From Limimonas halophila (GTDB lineage: Bacteria > Pseudomonadota > Alphaproteobacteria > Kiloniellales > Rhodovibrionaceae), in the NCBI RefSeq assembly GCF_900100655.1, contig NZ_FNCE01000013.1, positions 1-48,075 of the forward strand: a DNA stretch of 48,075 nt, in the 5' to 3' direction. The stretch's first letter is position 1. Every line of letters starts with the position of its first letter. The notes beneath the pieces are model-generated. The model was not told the DNA's origin. It saw nothing but the letters and a program-made list of their open reading frames with translations, and did not search any database. Shown here piece by piece: positions 9,598-19,810 of the stretch. A program made the position numbers and the translations under genes.

Positions 9598-10706
9598 CCA
9601 ACTACATCCTGCGGCGCGTGCTGCTGATGATCCCCACGCTGATCGGCGCCATGCTGATCAACTTCCTGATCGTGCAGGGCGCACCCGGCGGACCGGTGCA
9701 GCAGGTGATCTCCCAGGTCACGGGCACGGGCGTGGCCGCCACGCAGCGCGTCACCCAGGGCGGCGGCGGCGAGATGGAGACCAGCGGCCCGTCCGGCGGC
9801 GGGGGCGGCGCCGAGGTGCGCGGGGACTACCGCGGCGCCCAGGGCCTCGACCCGGAGTTCATCGCCGAGCTGGAAGAGCAGTTCGGCTTCGACAAGCCGG
9901 CGCACGAGCGCTTCCTGCACATGCTGGGCAACTACGCCACCTTCGATTTCGGGGAGAGCTTCTTCCGCTCGCGCTCGGTGACCGAGCTGATCGTGGACAA
10001 GCTGCCCGTCTCCATCTCGCTGGGGCTGTGGACCACGCTGCTCACCTACGGCCTGTCCATCCCGCTCGGCATCCGCAAGGCGGTGAAGGACGGCTCGCGC
10101 TTCGACGTCTGGACCTCGGTGGTGGTGCTGGTGGGCAACGCCATCCCGGCGTTCATGTTCGCGGTGTTCCTGATCGTCGTCTTCGCCGGCGGGGCGTATC
10201 TGGACTGGTTCCCGCTGCGCGGCATCGTCTCCGACGACTGGGAGACGCTGTCCCTGCCCATGCAGCTCGTGGACTATCTCTGGCACATGACGCTGCCCAT
10301 CCTGGCGCTGGTGATCGGCAGCTTCGCCGGGCTGACGATGCTGACCAAGAACTCCTTCCTGGATCAGATCAGCCAGCAGTACGTCACCACGGCGCGCGCC
10401 AAGGGGCTGTCGGAAAAGCGCGTGCTCTACGGCCACGTCTTCCGCAACGCCATGCTGATCGTCATCGCCGGCTTCCCGGTGGCGTTCGTGAACATCCTCT
10501 TCACCGGCGCGGTGCTGATCGAGATCCTGTTCTCGCTGGACGGCCTGGGGCTGCTCGGCTTCGAGGCGGTGGTGAACCGCGACTATCCGGTGATGTTCGG
10601 CACGCTGTACATCTTCACGCTGCTCGGGCTGATCCTGCAGCTGGTCAACGACATCATGTACACCGTGATCGATCCGCGGATCGACTTCGAGGCGCGGGGG
10701 GCCTAG
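9594..10706 (+). CDS. yejB: Peptide ABC transporter permease YejB
   Basis: A 370-residue inner-membrane permease that forms half of the peptide channel. It starts with GTG inside the stop of yejA. TM1 is at about residues 10-30 and ends in '[10 protein letters not shown]'. A Gly-rich hydrophilic loop (about 50-80) then leads to '[17 protein letters not shown]', which is typical of YejB rather than OppB. Five more membrane segments follow, with the coupling-loop motif '[20 protein letters not shown]' that contacts the ATPase. The Gly-rich insert occurs in the E. coli protein too, so it is a family trait. The gene ends four bases before yejE. Confidence 0.93.
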   Translation: MTNYILRRVLLMIPTLIGAMLINFLIVQGAPGGPVQQVISQVTGTGVAATQRVTQGGGGEMETSGPSGGGGGAEVRGDYRGAQGLDPEFIAELEEQFGFDKPAHERFLHMLGNYATFDFGESFFRSRSVTELIVDKLPVSISLGLWTTLLTYGLSIPLGIRKAVKDGSRFDVWTSVVVLVGNAIPAFMFAVFLIVVFAGGAYLDWFPLRGIVSDDWETLSLPMQLVDYLWHMTLPILALVIGSFAGLTMLTKNSFLDQISQQYVTTARAKGLSEKRVLYGHVFRNAMLIVIAGFPVAFVNILFTGAVLIEILFSLDGLGLLGFEAVVNRDYPVMFGTLYIFTLLGLILQLVNDIMYTVIDPRIDFEARGA

Positions 10707-10710
10707 GCGC

Positions 10711-11862
10711 GTGACCTACACCCAGGAGGGCGTGCGCCCCATCGCCTACGTCGGGCGCATCCCCGTCTCGCCCATCACCAAGCGCCGGCTGCGGAACTTC
10801 CGCGCCAACAAGCGCGGCTTCTGGTCGCTGATCGTCTTCCTGGTGCTCTTCGCCGTCACCGGCTTCGCCGAGGTCGTGGCGAACGACGACCCCATCCTCG
10901 TGCAGTACAAGGGCGAGCTGTACTGGCCCATGCTCCACGACTACCCGGAGACGGCCTACGGCGGCGACTTTCCGACGAAAACGGACTACTCGGACCCCTT
11001 CGTGGCCGAGCGCATCGCCGAAAACGGCTTCATGGTGCGCGCGCTCATCCCCTACGACCACACGGCCGTGGACTGGAAGCTGAAGGAGCCGTCGCCGACG
11101 CCGCCCGGCGGGGATCACTGGCTGGGCACGGATGACCAGGCGCGCGACGTGCTGGCGCGCACGATCTACGGCTTCCGCATCTCGGTCGTCTTCGGCCTGC
11201 TGATGACCCTCTTCACCACGCTCATCGGCGTCGCGGCGGGCGCGGTGCAGGGCTACTTCGGCGGCTGGGTGGACCTGACCTTCCAGCGCGTCATGAAGAT
11301 CTTCGGCACGCTGCCCATGCTGATGGTCATCATCATCGTCGCCAGCTTCGTCGAGCCCAACTTCTGGTGGCTCTTGGGGGTGATGGTGCTCTTCGGCTGG
11401 CCGTGGCCGGTGGGCTACGTGCGCGCGGAGTTCCTGCGCGCGCGCAACTTCACCTTCGTGCGCGCGGCCAAGGCGCTGGGCGTGTCCGACACCATGGTGA
11501 TGTTCCGCCACATCCTGCCCAACGCCATGGTGGCGACGCTAACTTTCCTGCCGTTCACGCTGGCGGGTTCGATCACGACGCTGACGGCGCTGGACTTCAT
11601 CGGTTTCGGGCTGCCGCCGGGCTCGGCCTCGCTGGGCGACGTCCTGGCCCAGGGCAAGGCCAACCTGCAGGCGCCGTGGCTGGGGCTGACCGGGTTCTTC
11701 GTGCTGTCGATCATGCTCAGCCTGCTGTTCTTCGTCGGCGAGGCGGTGCGCGACGCCTTCGACCCGCACAAGCTGTTCAAGGGTGAGGCCGCGGCCGGCA
11801 AGGACGCCGCCAGCGGCCCGCGCGCCCCGGCCGCCGCACAGGCGCAGGGCGGCGGGGCATGA
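10711..11862 (+). CDS. yejE: Peptide ABC transporter permease YejE
   Basis: A 383-residue inner-membrane permease and partner of YejB. The GTG at 10711 starts four bases after the yejB stop. The N-terminal segment 'RLRNFRANKRGFWSLIVFLV' enters TM1. A large periplasmic loop (about 60-130) contains the family's 'GELYWPMLHDYPETAYGGDF', then 'HWLGTDDQARDVLARTIYGF' begins the conserved permease domain. The coupling motif 'VRAAKALGVSDTMVMFRHIL' is intact. The last 25 residues are Ala/Gly/Pro-rich and probably disordered. Confidence 0.93.
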   Translation: MTYTQEGVRPIAYVGRIPVSPITKRRLRNFRANKRGFWSLIVFLVLFAVTGFAEVVANDDPILVQYKGELYWPMLHDYPETAYGGDFPTKTDYSDPFVAERIAENGFMVRALIPYDHTAVDWKLKEPSPTPPGGDHWLGTDDQARDVLARTIYGFRISVVFGLLMTLFTTLIGVAAGAVQGYFGGWVDLTFQRVMKIFGTLPMLMVIIIVASFVEPNFWWLLGVMVLFGWPWPVGYVRAEFLRARNFTFVRAAKALGVSDTMVMFRHILPNAMVATLTFLPFTLAGSITTLTALDFIGFGLPPGSASLGDVLAQGKANLQAPWLGLTGFFVLSIMLSLLFFVGEAVRDAFDPHKLFKGEAAAGKDAASGPRAPAAAQAQGGGA

Positions 11863-11875
11863 TGGGGGAAGCCGC

Positions 11876-13504
<1,629 letters not shown>

Positions 13505-13789
13505 GCCCAGCGGCGGCCGGGGCGTGCCGCGCCGGCGGTGCGCCAAATCGCATTTGCTGTACGTTAAATGTTTGACCGGGTCGCCCGACCGCGGGCCCGG
13601 TTCGATGGGCCCGGGAGCAACCGGGAATGCCAGACCTTTCGGATGCCATTAAGCGCAGGTTTACTCGCATTCAGCTACAACTGACCGCACGACGCCGTGA
13701 GGTTGCGGCTCGGGCCGAGGCCGCACGCGCGGCGTTGGGCCGACATACGGTCGAGCCGGTGTCGCGAACCCGGGAAGGGAGCCAGGGGC
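13505..13789 (+). promoter_or_regulatory. Leader of the chemoreceptor gene with two inverted repeats
   Basis: This 285-base gap separates yejF from the chemoreceptor. It holds a perfect dyad CAAAT-CGC-ATTTG (13544-13556) in a locally AT-rich stretch, where a promoter for the chemoreceptor would be expected. A GC-rich hairpin CGGGCCC/GGGCCCG with an 8-base loop lies at 13592-13613, in the likely 5' untranslated region. I cannot assign -35 and -10 boxes confidently. A reading frame starting at 13627 runs into the chemoreceptor and is discussed under rejected items. Confidence 0.4.
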
Positions 13790-15349
13790 ATGCGGTCCAT
13801 CAGCCTGCCGTCCCTCAGCCTGCGTTGGCGCGTGGCGCTGGGGTTCACCGTGTTGATCGTGCTGATCTCGGCGGTCAGCGGGTACGTTCGCGTGACCAAG
13901 CAGACGGGCGATCTGGAATCGTCCCTGCGGTCGCGCGCCGAGCGTCTGGCCGCGATCGAGGCGCAAGCCGTGGAGGGGGCCGTCTGGGATCTCAACTACG
14001 AGCGCGCGACCAGCCTGCTTAAGGGACTGAAGGGCGATCCCGCGTTCGAGTACGCGCTGGTGCGCAACAAGGAAGGCGAGGTCGTCGCCGACATTGGCGA
14101 GAAGCCGGCGGACGGCGTGGGCATCATGGCCGCGAACGCGCCGGTGACCCACGGCGAGAAAAAGCTGGGCACCCTGGAACTCGGGCTCACCACCGGTAGC
14201 CTCGCCGCGAAGACGCAGGAGAGCGTGCGCGATGCCGTCATCAGCGGCCTCGTCATGCTGGCCGTCCTGGTCGCGGCGATGGTCTTTTCGCTCAACCGCG
14301 TGCTCAAGCCGGTGGGCGCCATCACCACCGCCATGACCCGCATCGCCGACGGCTCGGAAGAGGTCGACGTGCCCTACACCCAGCGCCGCGACGAGGTGGG
14401 CGCCATGGCGCGCGCCGTCGGCGTTTTCCGCGATAATACCAGCGAAATGGCGCGCATGCGCCGCGAGCAGGAGGAGATGCAGCGGCGCAACGAGCAGGAG
14501 CGCGAGGAATCGCGCCGCAAGCTGGCCGACAGCTTCGAGGAAAAGGTGAAGGGCAATGTCGGCCAGATGACCTCGGCCGCGCAGACCGTCGCCGAGCAGG
14601 CGGGGCGCATGAACGAGGTGGCGGCGAAAAACCGCGAAAAGGTGGAGGGCGCCCTCCAGGGCTCGCGCGAGGCCAGCCAGAGCGTGCAGACCGTGGCCTC
14701 GACGACGGACGAGCTGACCTCCTCCATCCGCGAGATCGCCAACAACGCGCAGCAGTCGCAGCAGGTCTCCGACGACGCCGTGCAGCGCGCCTCCAACACC
14801 CAGTCCACGGTGGAGCAGCTGCAAACCGCGGCGAAGCAGATCGAGGAGGCCGTCACCCTCATCAACGACATCGCCGAGCGCACGAACCTGCTCGCGCTCA
14901 ACGCCACGATCGAGGCGGCGCGCGCCGGCGAGGCCGGCAAGGGCTTCGCCGTCGTGGCCGACGAGGTCAAGTCGCTGGCCAACCAGACCTCCAAGGCCAC
15001 CGAGAGCATCGCCGGCCAGGTCAAGGAGGTGCAGAGCGCCACCGGCTCCGTGGCCGAGCAGATGTCGGCGATCGCCGAGGTCATCAATCAGGTCAACGAG
15101 CACGTCTCCGGCATCTCGGGCGCGGCGGAGCAGCAGGACACGGCGACGCGCGAAATCGCGCGCAACGCCCAGGCCGCCGCGGATTCCGCGCAGTACGTGC
15201 AGAACAACCTCAGCGAGATCCAGGAAGCCGCCGCCACGAACGCCGAGGAAGCGGGCCAGGTGTCCGCGGCGATGAGCGATCTCAACGCGCGCTGCGAGTC
15301 CCTGGACAGCGACGTGGACAACTTCCTGGCCGACATCCGCGCGGCCTGA
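13790..15349 (+). CDS. Methyl-accepting chemotaxis protein with short periplasmic sensor
   Basis: A 519-residue transmembrane chemoreceptor. TM1 is at about residues 14-32, a periplasmic domain of roughly 115 residues follows, then TM2 (148-168), a HAMP domain (about 168-220), and a long signalling coiled coil. The hairpin tip '[20 protein letters not shown]' (starting near residue 370) binds CheA/CheW. The sensor contains '[20 protein letters not shown]', a pattern seen in small single-domain periplasmic sensors. There is no C-terminal pentapeptide for CheR/CheB. The ATG at 13790 follows AAGGGAGCCAGGGGC. Binding protein 1 starts 51 bases after the stop, so the two are probably co-transcribed. 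This suggests the periplasmic protein presents a ligand to this receptor (inference). Confidence 0.93.
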   Translation: MRSISLPSLSLRWRVALGFTVLIVLISAVSGYVRVTKQTGDLESSLRSRAERLAAIEAQAVEGAVWDLNYERATSLLKGLKGDPAFEYALVRNKEGEVVADIGEKPADGVGIMAANAPVTHGEKKLGTLELGLTTGSLAAKTQESVRDAVISGLVMLAVLVAAMVFSLNRVLKPVGAITTAMTRIADGSEEVDVPYTQRRDEVGAMARAVGVFRDNTSEMARMRREQEEMQRRNEQEREESRRKLADSFEEKVKGNVGQMTSAAQTVAEQAGRMNEVAAKNREKVEGALQGSREASQSVQTVASTTDELTSSIREIANNAQQSQQVSDDAVQRASNTQSTVEQLQTAAKQIEEAVTLINDIAERTNLLALNATIEAARAGEAGKGFAVVADEVKSLANQTSKATESIAGQVKEVQSATGSVAEQMSAIAEVINQVNEHVSGISGAAEQQDTATREIARNAQAAADSAQYVQNNLSEIQEAAATNAEEAGQVSAAMSDLNARCESLDSDVDNFLADIRAA

Positions 15350-15400
15350 TCGCGGACCGCGTGCGTGGGGACCCACCAACGGGAACAGGGGGAACGACAC

Positions 15401-16168
15401 ATGACGTCTGGCCCGACAAAGAGCGTTCGCCGCCTTTTACGCGGGGCGGGCGCCGTGCTGGCGGTCGCTGCGCTGCTCGGCACCGGGGCGCCGGTCCAGG
15501 CCAAGGATCTCAAGATCCTCAGCGCCCACCTCCCGCCCTATTCCATGAAGGGTGAGGACAAGCAGGGCTTCGTCGCCGAGGTGGCGCAGGAAATCGCCGA
15601 GCGCGTCGGCAACCCGACGAAGCTGCACTACGCGTCCTGGTCGCGCGTCTACAAGACCATCCAGAACAAGCCCAACCGCCTGTTGGCGCCAATCGCGCGC
15701 ACGCCCCAGCGTGAGGACAAGCTGAGCTGGGTGGTGCCGGTTTTCCCGGACCGCATGGTGCTGCTGACTTATGGGGATGATGCCGAGAAGCTCAGCCTCC
15801 AGGAAGCGGCGAAGCAAGGCATCGTGGGCGTGCAGCAGGACTCCCTGATGCACGAGCTGGCGAAGAAGCGCGGCATCAAGTCCAAGAACCTGGACGTTTC
15901 CGGCGATCTCACCTCGATCGCCCGCAAGTTCGCCGCGGGACGCATCGACGCTTGGCTGTCCCTGGAATCCCTGGCCGTGTTCTCGATGAAGGAACAGGGC
16001 CTCGACACCGATCCGATGAAGGTGGGCGAGACGATCAGCGAGTTCACCGTCTACATCGGCGGGTCGCCGGGGCTGTCGGACAAGGTGAAGCAACGCTGGC
16101 GCGACGCCTTCGAGGCCATGAAGAAGGACGGCACCTACGAGGAGATCATGGCCAAGTACGGCGCCTAA
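15401..16168 (+). CDS. Family 3 periplasmic solute-binding protein, paralogue 1 of 4
   Basis: A 255-residue secreted protein. The signal peptide is about residues 1-34 (cleavage after 'PVQA') and the mature protein begins 'KDLKILSAHLPPYS'. It has the fold markers of SBP family 3 (PF00497): 'GFVAEVAQEIAERVG', 'LLAPIARTPQREDKLSWVVP' (equivalent to the family's ITPxR ligand-binding segment), 'IVGVQQDSLMHELAKKRG' and the C-terminal 'GTYEEIMAKYG'. The family binds amino acids or similar small polar ligands. No permease or ATPase gene lies next to any of the four copies, so a sensory rather than a transport role is plausible. It follows the chemoreceptor by 51 bases with a GGGGGAA site. An upstream start at 15365 would spoil the signal peptide. 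Confidence 0.88.
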   Translation: MTSGPTKSVRRLLRGAGAVLAVAALLGTGAPVQAKDLKILSAHLPPYSMKGEDKQGFVAEVAQEIAERVGNPTKLHYASWSRVYKTIQNKPNRLLAPIARTPQREDKLSWVVPVFPDRMVLLTYGDDAEKLSLQEAAKQGIVGVQQDSLMHELAKKRGIKSKNLDVSGDLTSIARKFAAGRIDAWLSLESLAVFSMKEQGLDTDPMKVGETISEFTVYIGGSPGLSDKVKQRWRDAFEAMKKDGTYEEIMAKYGA

Positions 16169-16617
16169 CGCGCGCTGCGTGCGGCAGAGCTTCGCGCCCC
16201 GCCGTGACCGGCCTGTGAAAAACACGTCCTGAATGGTCGCGGTCGTCCCCGGGGCGGCGGGAACTCCCCGTCGTCACGGGGCGACTTTGTGTGTCCACAC
16301 TTCGTCGGACGCGCGCAAATTGTTTTGGGGGCCGACCCTCCCCGAGACCGGGGTCGACACTGTCGTTTTTCGAGCTTTTTCACGCAGTTGGGGCCATGCG
16401 ATCATGCGTGATCGACATTTTGGGGGCGCCGACCCGTCCGGTATTAAGCCAGAATTTAAATTCCAAATATAACAATCGGGTGAGGACTCGCGATCGCCGT
16501 GTGAGTGGCGATTGCGCGCGCCATTCAGCCGGCCGCGTCGGGTGCGGGTGTCGGCGCAAGGGTCATCGCCCCATCGCCCGTGGCTGGCTGAAGGAGCGAA
16601 ACAGGAGGCCGATTGCC
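16169..16617 (+). promoter_or_regulatory. 449-base leader of paralogue 2 with hairpin, direct repeat and dyads
   Basis: This gap has no convincing gene. From left to right: a perfect hairpin CCCCGT-cgtc-ACGGGG (16266-16281), possibly the end of the upstream transcript; a direct repeat TTTTGGGGG...CCGACCC at 16323-16338 and 16418-16435; a perfect dyad CGATCA-tgcg-TGATCG (16399-16414) between the two repeats; an AT-rich island (16441-16476) ending in TATAACAAT, which recurs at 17512 before paralogue 3 and may be a -10 element; and a nearly perfect dyad GCGATCGCC/GGCGATTGC (16490-16515). The arrangement suggests a regulated promoter. The binding protein cannot be named from sequence. Confidence 0.5.
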
Positions 16618-17385
16618 ATGTATGCTGCTATTCGACGTGTTCGTGCGGTTGCAGGTGCCCGGCGTGCGCTTCTCGCGTTGGCGCTCGCGGTGGGGATGGG
16701 CGCAGCGCACGCGCATGCCGGCGATGTGAAAATCCTCAGCGCCGACATTCCGCCGTATTCCATCAAGGACGGCGAGACGCAGGGGTTCGTCGCCGAGGTC
16801 GCGAAGGAGATCGCGCGACGCGTCGGCCAATCCCCCGAACTGAATTATTCCTCGTGGTCGCGCGTCTACAAGGCGATCCAGACGCAGCCCAACCGCCTTC
16901 TCGCGCCCATCGCCCGCACGCCCCAGCGCGAGGAAAAGCTGACGTGGGTGGTGCCGGTCTATCCCGACCGCATGGTCGTGATGACGTACGGCGAGGACGC
17001 GGAAAAGCTCTCGCTGAAGGAGGCGGCCGAGAAGGGCATGGTCGGCGTGCAGCAGGACTCCCTGATGCACGAGCTGGCGAAGAAGCGCGGCATCGACGCC
17101 TCGAACCTGGACATCTCCGGGGACACGGCGACGCCGGCGCGCAAGCTGGCCGCGGGCCGGATCGACGCGTGGCTGGTCCTTGAGTCGATGGCGATGATGA
17201 CGATGAAGCAGGAAGGCATCGATCCCGGTCCCGCCAAGATCGGTGAGGTGATCAAGGAATTCACCATCTACATCGGCGGCTCGCCGGACTTGCCCGACCA
17301 GGTGGTCAAGCGGTGGCGCGACGCCTTCGAGGCCATGAAGAAGGACGGCACCTACGCGGAAATCATGTCGATGTACGGCGTGTGA
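16618..17385 (+). CDS. Family 3 periplasmic solute-binding protein, paralogue 2 of 4
   Basis: A 255-residue secreted protein with signal peptide at about residues 1-34 ('...AAHAHA'); the mature start is 'GDVKILSADIPPYSIKDGET'. It shares with paralogue 1 the segments 'RTPQRE', 'VGVQQDSLMHELAKKRGI', 'IYIGGSP' and 'RWRDAFEAMKKDGTY', so these two are close relatives. Differences lie around the second lobe ('MMTMKQEGIDPGPAKIGEV'), where ligand contacts may vary. The ATG at 16618 follows ACAGGAGG. The frame extends upstream to 16291 but without a signal sequence, so the later start is right. It has its own long leader and is followed by a strong hairpin at 17397, so it is probably a single-gene transcript. 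Confidence 0.88.
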   Translation: MYAAIRRVRAVAGARRALLALALAVGMGAAHAHAGDVKILSADIPPYSIKDGETQGFVAEVAKEIARRVGQSPELNYSSWSRVYKAIQTQPNRLLAPIARTPQREEKLTWVVPVYPDRMVVMTYGEDAEKLSLKEAAEKGMVGVQQDSLMHELAKKRGIDASNLDISGDTATPARKLAAGRIDAWLVLESMAMMTMKQEGIDPGPAKIGEVIKEFTIYIGGSPDLPDQVVKRWRDAFEAMKKDGTYAEIMSMYGV

Positions 17386-17396
17386 TCGATCGATGC

Positions 17397-17431
17397 CGGC
17401 GTGGCGGGCCGGTGTGCGGCCCGCCACGCCG
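17397..17431 (+). terminator. Strong hairpin downstream of paralogue 2
   Basis: A perfect 14-base-pair stem (17397-17410 with 17418-17431) with a 7-base loop begins 11 bases after the stop codon of paralogue 2. It is very GC-rich. It is followed by TGCCCTGC rather than a run of T, so it may act as an mRNA-stabilising 3' end or an atypical terminator rather than a classic intrinsic terminator. Confidence 0.55.
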
Positions 17432-17816
17432 TGCCCTGCGGAGCCGGGCAACGGTCAACCCCGCGTCGTTGGGACGGGCATCGCCTCGGAATGCGAAGCA
17501 CTATAACAATTTTTAAAAGCGGCATGTTTGATCAAGCTCATGCCCCCGGTCATCTTGGCAGAGCGTGCTGTAAAATGCTCCAAGATATAGAATATCTCAA
17601 AGAAAGTATGTGAGAACACGCAATCCAAACGATTGCATGAACGTGACCATCGGCGGCCTGACAGTTCGAGATTAAGTTGTATTTTACTGATGTCGTTTAT
17701 ATCTTCGTGCATCATGCCGCGACCGCGTCCGTGAAGCGCGGTCCGGAATCGGCCGGTCTGCGAAGCGCGTCCACGGCACGGTAGGCGGCGGGCGCGCTTG
17801 GCGAGGAGCGACGACC
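17432..17816 (+). promoter_or_regulatory. AT-rich regulatory leader of paralogue 3
   Basis: A markedly AT-rich stretch in a GC-rich genome. It contains TATAACAAT (17512-17520), the palindrome TTGATCAA (17528-17535) inside GCATG...CATGC, the perfect dyad AGATAT-aga-ATATCT (17583-17597), and then a module shared with paralogue 4. That module is CTCAAAG at 17596, the perfect dyad GCAATC-CAAAC-GATTGC (17620-17636), GTGACC, and ATTAAGTTGTATTTTACTG from 17671. The distance from the CAATC start to ATTAA is 50 bases, identical in paralogue 4. A GAGGAGCGA ribosome site precedes the ATG at 17817. No gene is seen. Confidence 0.6.
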
Positions 17817-18593
17817 ATGACGGCATCCATACACGGCCTGCCGCCGTGGCCAAGCCGTGCGGCGCGGGCGCTCACCCTGGCGGCGACGCTCGCGGTCCTG
17901 GCGGTTGCGGGCGCGGCGAAGGCGGACGATCTCAAGGTCCTCAGCGCGCATCTGCCGCCGTATTCCATGGATGTGGAAGACGGCAAGCGCGGCTTCGTCG
18001 CCGAGGTCGCCAAGGAGATCGCCCGGCGCGTGGGCGCTCCCACGGAGCTGCACTACGCCCCTTGGGCGCGCGTTTACCGGGCCGTGCGCGAGCGCGAAAA
18101 CCGTCTGCTGGCGCCCATCGCGCGCACACCTCAGCGTGAGGACGAGCTGAGCTGGGTCGTGCCCGTCTTCCCCGACCGCATGGTGGTCTTCACCCACGGC
18201 GAGGACGCCGAACCGCTGACCTTGGCGGAGGCGCGCGAGCAGGACCTCATCGGGGTGCAGCGTGGTTCCCTGATGCACGAGCTGTTGAAAAAACGCGGCG
18301 TCGAGGCCGACAAGCTCCAGGTTCAGGCACGCCAGGCCGAAACCGCGCGCCTGCTGGCGCGGGACCGCGTGGATGCCTGGGTGTCGCTGGAATCCCTGGC
18401 CGTCTTCGCCATGAAGGAAGCGGGCCTGGACCCGGAGAAGCTGGTCTATGGCGAAACGATCGACTCCTACACGATCTACATCGGCGGCTCGCCGGGGCTG
18501 CCCGAGACGGTCAAGCAGCGCTGGCGCGAGGCCTTCGAGGCCATGAAGCGCGACGGGACCTACCAGGAGATCATGGCGAAGTACGGCGCGTGA
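17817..18593 (+). CDS. Family 3 periplasmic solute-binding protein, paralogue 3 of 4
   Basis: A 258-residue secreted protein with signal peptide at about residues 1-36 ('...GAAKA') and mature start 'DDLKVLSAHLPPYSMDVEDG'. It shares 'YSM', 'DGKRGFVAE', 'PTELHYAP', 'RTPQREDELSWVVPVFPDRM' and 'EDAEPLTLAEA' with paralogue 4, so copies 3 and 4 are the closest pair. Even the leader and the bases around the start codon (GACCATGACGGCATC) match. The 'GVQRGSLMHELLKKRGVEAD' segment differs from copy 4, where the helix carries 'NSAMHQML'; this region lines the ligand cleft in family 3, so the ligands may differ. Copies 1-2 and 3-4 look like two generations of duplication. Confidence 0.88.
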   Translation: MTASIHGLPPWPSRAARALTLAATLAVLAVAGAAKADDLKVLSAHLPPYSMDVEDGKRGFVAEVAKEIARRVGAPTELHYAPWARVYRAVRERENRLLAPIARTPQREDELSWVVPVFPDRMVVFTHGEDAEPLTLAEAREQDLIGVQRGSLMHELLKKRGVEADKLQVQARQAETARLLARDRVDAWVSLESLAVFAMKEAGLDPEKLVYGETIDSYTIYIGGSPGLPETVKQRWREAFEAMKRDGTYQEIMAKYGA

Positions 18594-18944
18594 ACGGGCG
18601 ACGCGGCGGCGGTTGGCGTCGTCCGCGTGCGGGGTGACGGTGTTCGTGCGCGCGTGGGCCTTTCAAGCGCGTTTTGCGTGGGTCGCCGCAAAGCGTCCAA
18701 CTTGCTTTATTTAATCGCTCAAAGCAATTTTATGGAATGATCAATCCAAAAGATTGCGCAGGGGTGACCGGTGACGGGATGACGCGGCGCAATTAAACTG
18801 TATTTTATTGGTCTTGGAGTGATCCCGGTGCCGCCCGCCGGGATGTCGGTTGCCGCGCGGCGGCATGGATCGCCGCACGGAACCGGGGTGAGAGGCGTGC
18901 GATCGACTGGCGGCGCCGCCACGGGCGGTGCAGGAGCGAGGACC
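18594..18944 (+). promoter_or_regulatory. Regulatory leader of paralogue 4
   Basis: The gap starts with a weak hairpin (GACGC...GCGTC, near 18604) after the stop of paralogue 3. It then has an AT-rich island from about 18700 to 18815 that repeats the paralogue 3 module: CTCAAAG (18718), the perfect dyad CAATC-CAAAA-GATTG (18742-18756), GTGACC, and ATTAAACTGTATTTTATTG (18792-18810). Distances between elements match those upstream of paralogue 3 to within one base. The ribosome site is CAGGAGCGAGG before the ATG at 18945. No gene is seen. Confidence 0.6.
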
Positions 18945-19721
18945 ATGACGGCATCGTTGCGCGGTCAGCCGCCGCGTTTCGTCCGCGCCGCCGGGGCGGT
19001 CACGATCGCGGCCATGCTCGCGGTCCTGCCGGGTGACGGCGCCGCGGACGCGAGCGATCTCAAGATCCTCAGCGCGCATCTGCCGCCGTATTCCATGGAC
19101 ACGCAAGACGGCAAGCGCGGCTTCGTGGCGGAGATTGCCAAGGAGATCGCGCGGCGGGTGGGCAACCCCACGGAGCTGCACTACGCGCCCTTCGCGCGCG
19201 TCTACAAGGCGGTGCGGGAGCGCGAGAAGCGCTTGCTGGCGCCCATCGCGCGCACGCCCAAGCGCGAGGACGAGCTGAGCTGGGTGGTGCCGGTCTTCCC
19301 GGATCGCATGGTCGTGGTGACCTACGGCGAGGACGCCGAGCCCCTGACCCTCGCGGAGGCGCTGGACGCCGGCCTGGTCGGGGTGCAGCGCAACTCCGCG
19401 ATGCACCAGATGCTGCAAGCGCGCGGTGTGGACGAGTCGAAGCTGATCGTTTCGGCGGATCAGCGCGAGAGCGCGCGCCTCCTGAGCCTCGGCCGCATCG
19501 ACGCCTGGCTGTCGATGGAGTCCTTCGCCATGTACGCCATGCAGGAGGCCGGCCACGACCCGGAGAAGCTCGTCTACGGCGAAACGCTGAAGGAATTGAC
19601 GATCTACATCGGCGGCTCGCCGGGGCTCTCCGAGGCGGTCAAGGAACGCTGGCGCGAGGCCTTCCGCGCCATGAAGAACGACGGCACCTACCAGCGCATC
19701 ATGGGCCATTACGGCAGCTGA
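18945..19721 (+). CDS. Family 3 periplasmic solute-binding protein, paralogue 4 of 4
   Basis: A 258-residue secreted protein. The signal peptide is about residues 1-36 ('...GAADA') and the mature start is 'SDLKILSAHLPPYSMDTQDG'. It carries the same blocks as the other three copies ('LLAPIARTPKREDELSWVVP', 'IYIGGSPGLSEAVKERWREA', 'MKNDGTYQRIM'). The lysine in 'TPKRE' and the changed 'GVQRNSAMHQMLQARGVDES' helix set it apart, and the C-terminus ends 'GHYGS' rather than 'AKYGA'. The ATG at 18945 is used; upstream frame to 18819 lacks a signal sequence. An imperfect hairpin (19725-19745) follows the stop. The next gene, an ATP-grasp ligase, starts 89 bases on. Confidence 0.88.
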   Translation: MTASLRGQPPRFVRAAGAVTIAAMLAVLPGDGAADASDLKILSAHLPPYSMDTQDGKRGFVAEIAKEIARRVGNPTELHYAPFARVYKAVREREKRLLAPIARTPKREDELSWVVPVFPDRMVVVTYGEDAEPLTLAEALDAGLVGVQRNSAMHQMLQARGVDESKLIVSADQRESARLLSLGRIDAWLSMESFAMYAMQEAGHDPEKLVYGETLKELTIYIGGSPGLSEAVKERWREAFRAMKNDGTYQRIMGHYGS

Positions 19722-19810
19722 CCCGGCCCGTCCGAGCGGACGGCCCCTTCCGAACGGGGAGGTGCGGGGCGGCGGCGTGCCCGGCATCCTGTGTCGCCGG
19801 AGGTGACGCC

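Noticed and set aside
9700-9850. Gly-rich insertion in YejB as a possible novelty
   Set aside because: E. coli YejB has a similar Gly-rich loop followed by the same 'YRG..GLDPE' motif, so it is a family trait.
13627-14022. Open frame with a plausible ribosome site overlapping the start of the chemoreceptor
   Set aside because: The first 55 residues look fairly protein-like, but the rest is the shifted frame of the chemoreceptor with typical shadow composition; at most a short leader peptide, which I cannot support.
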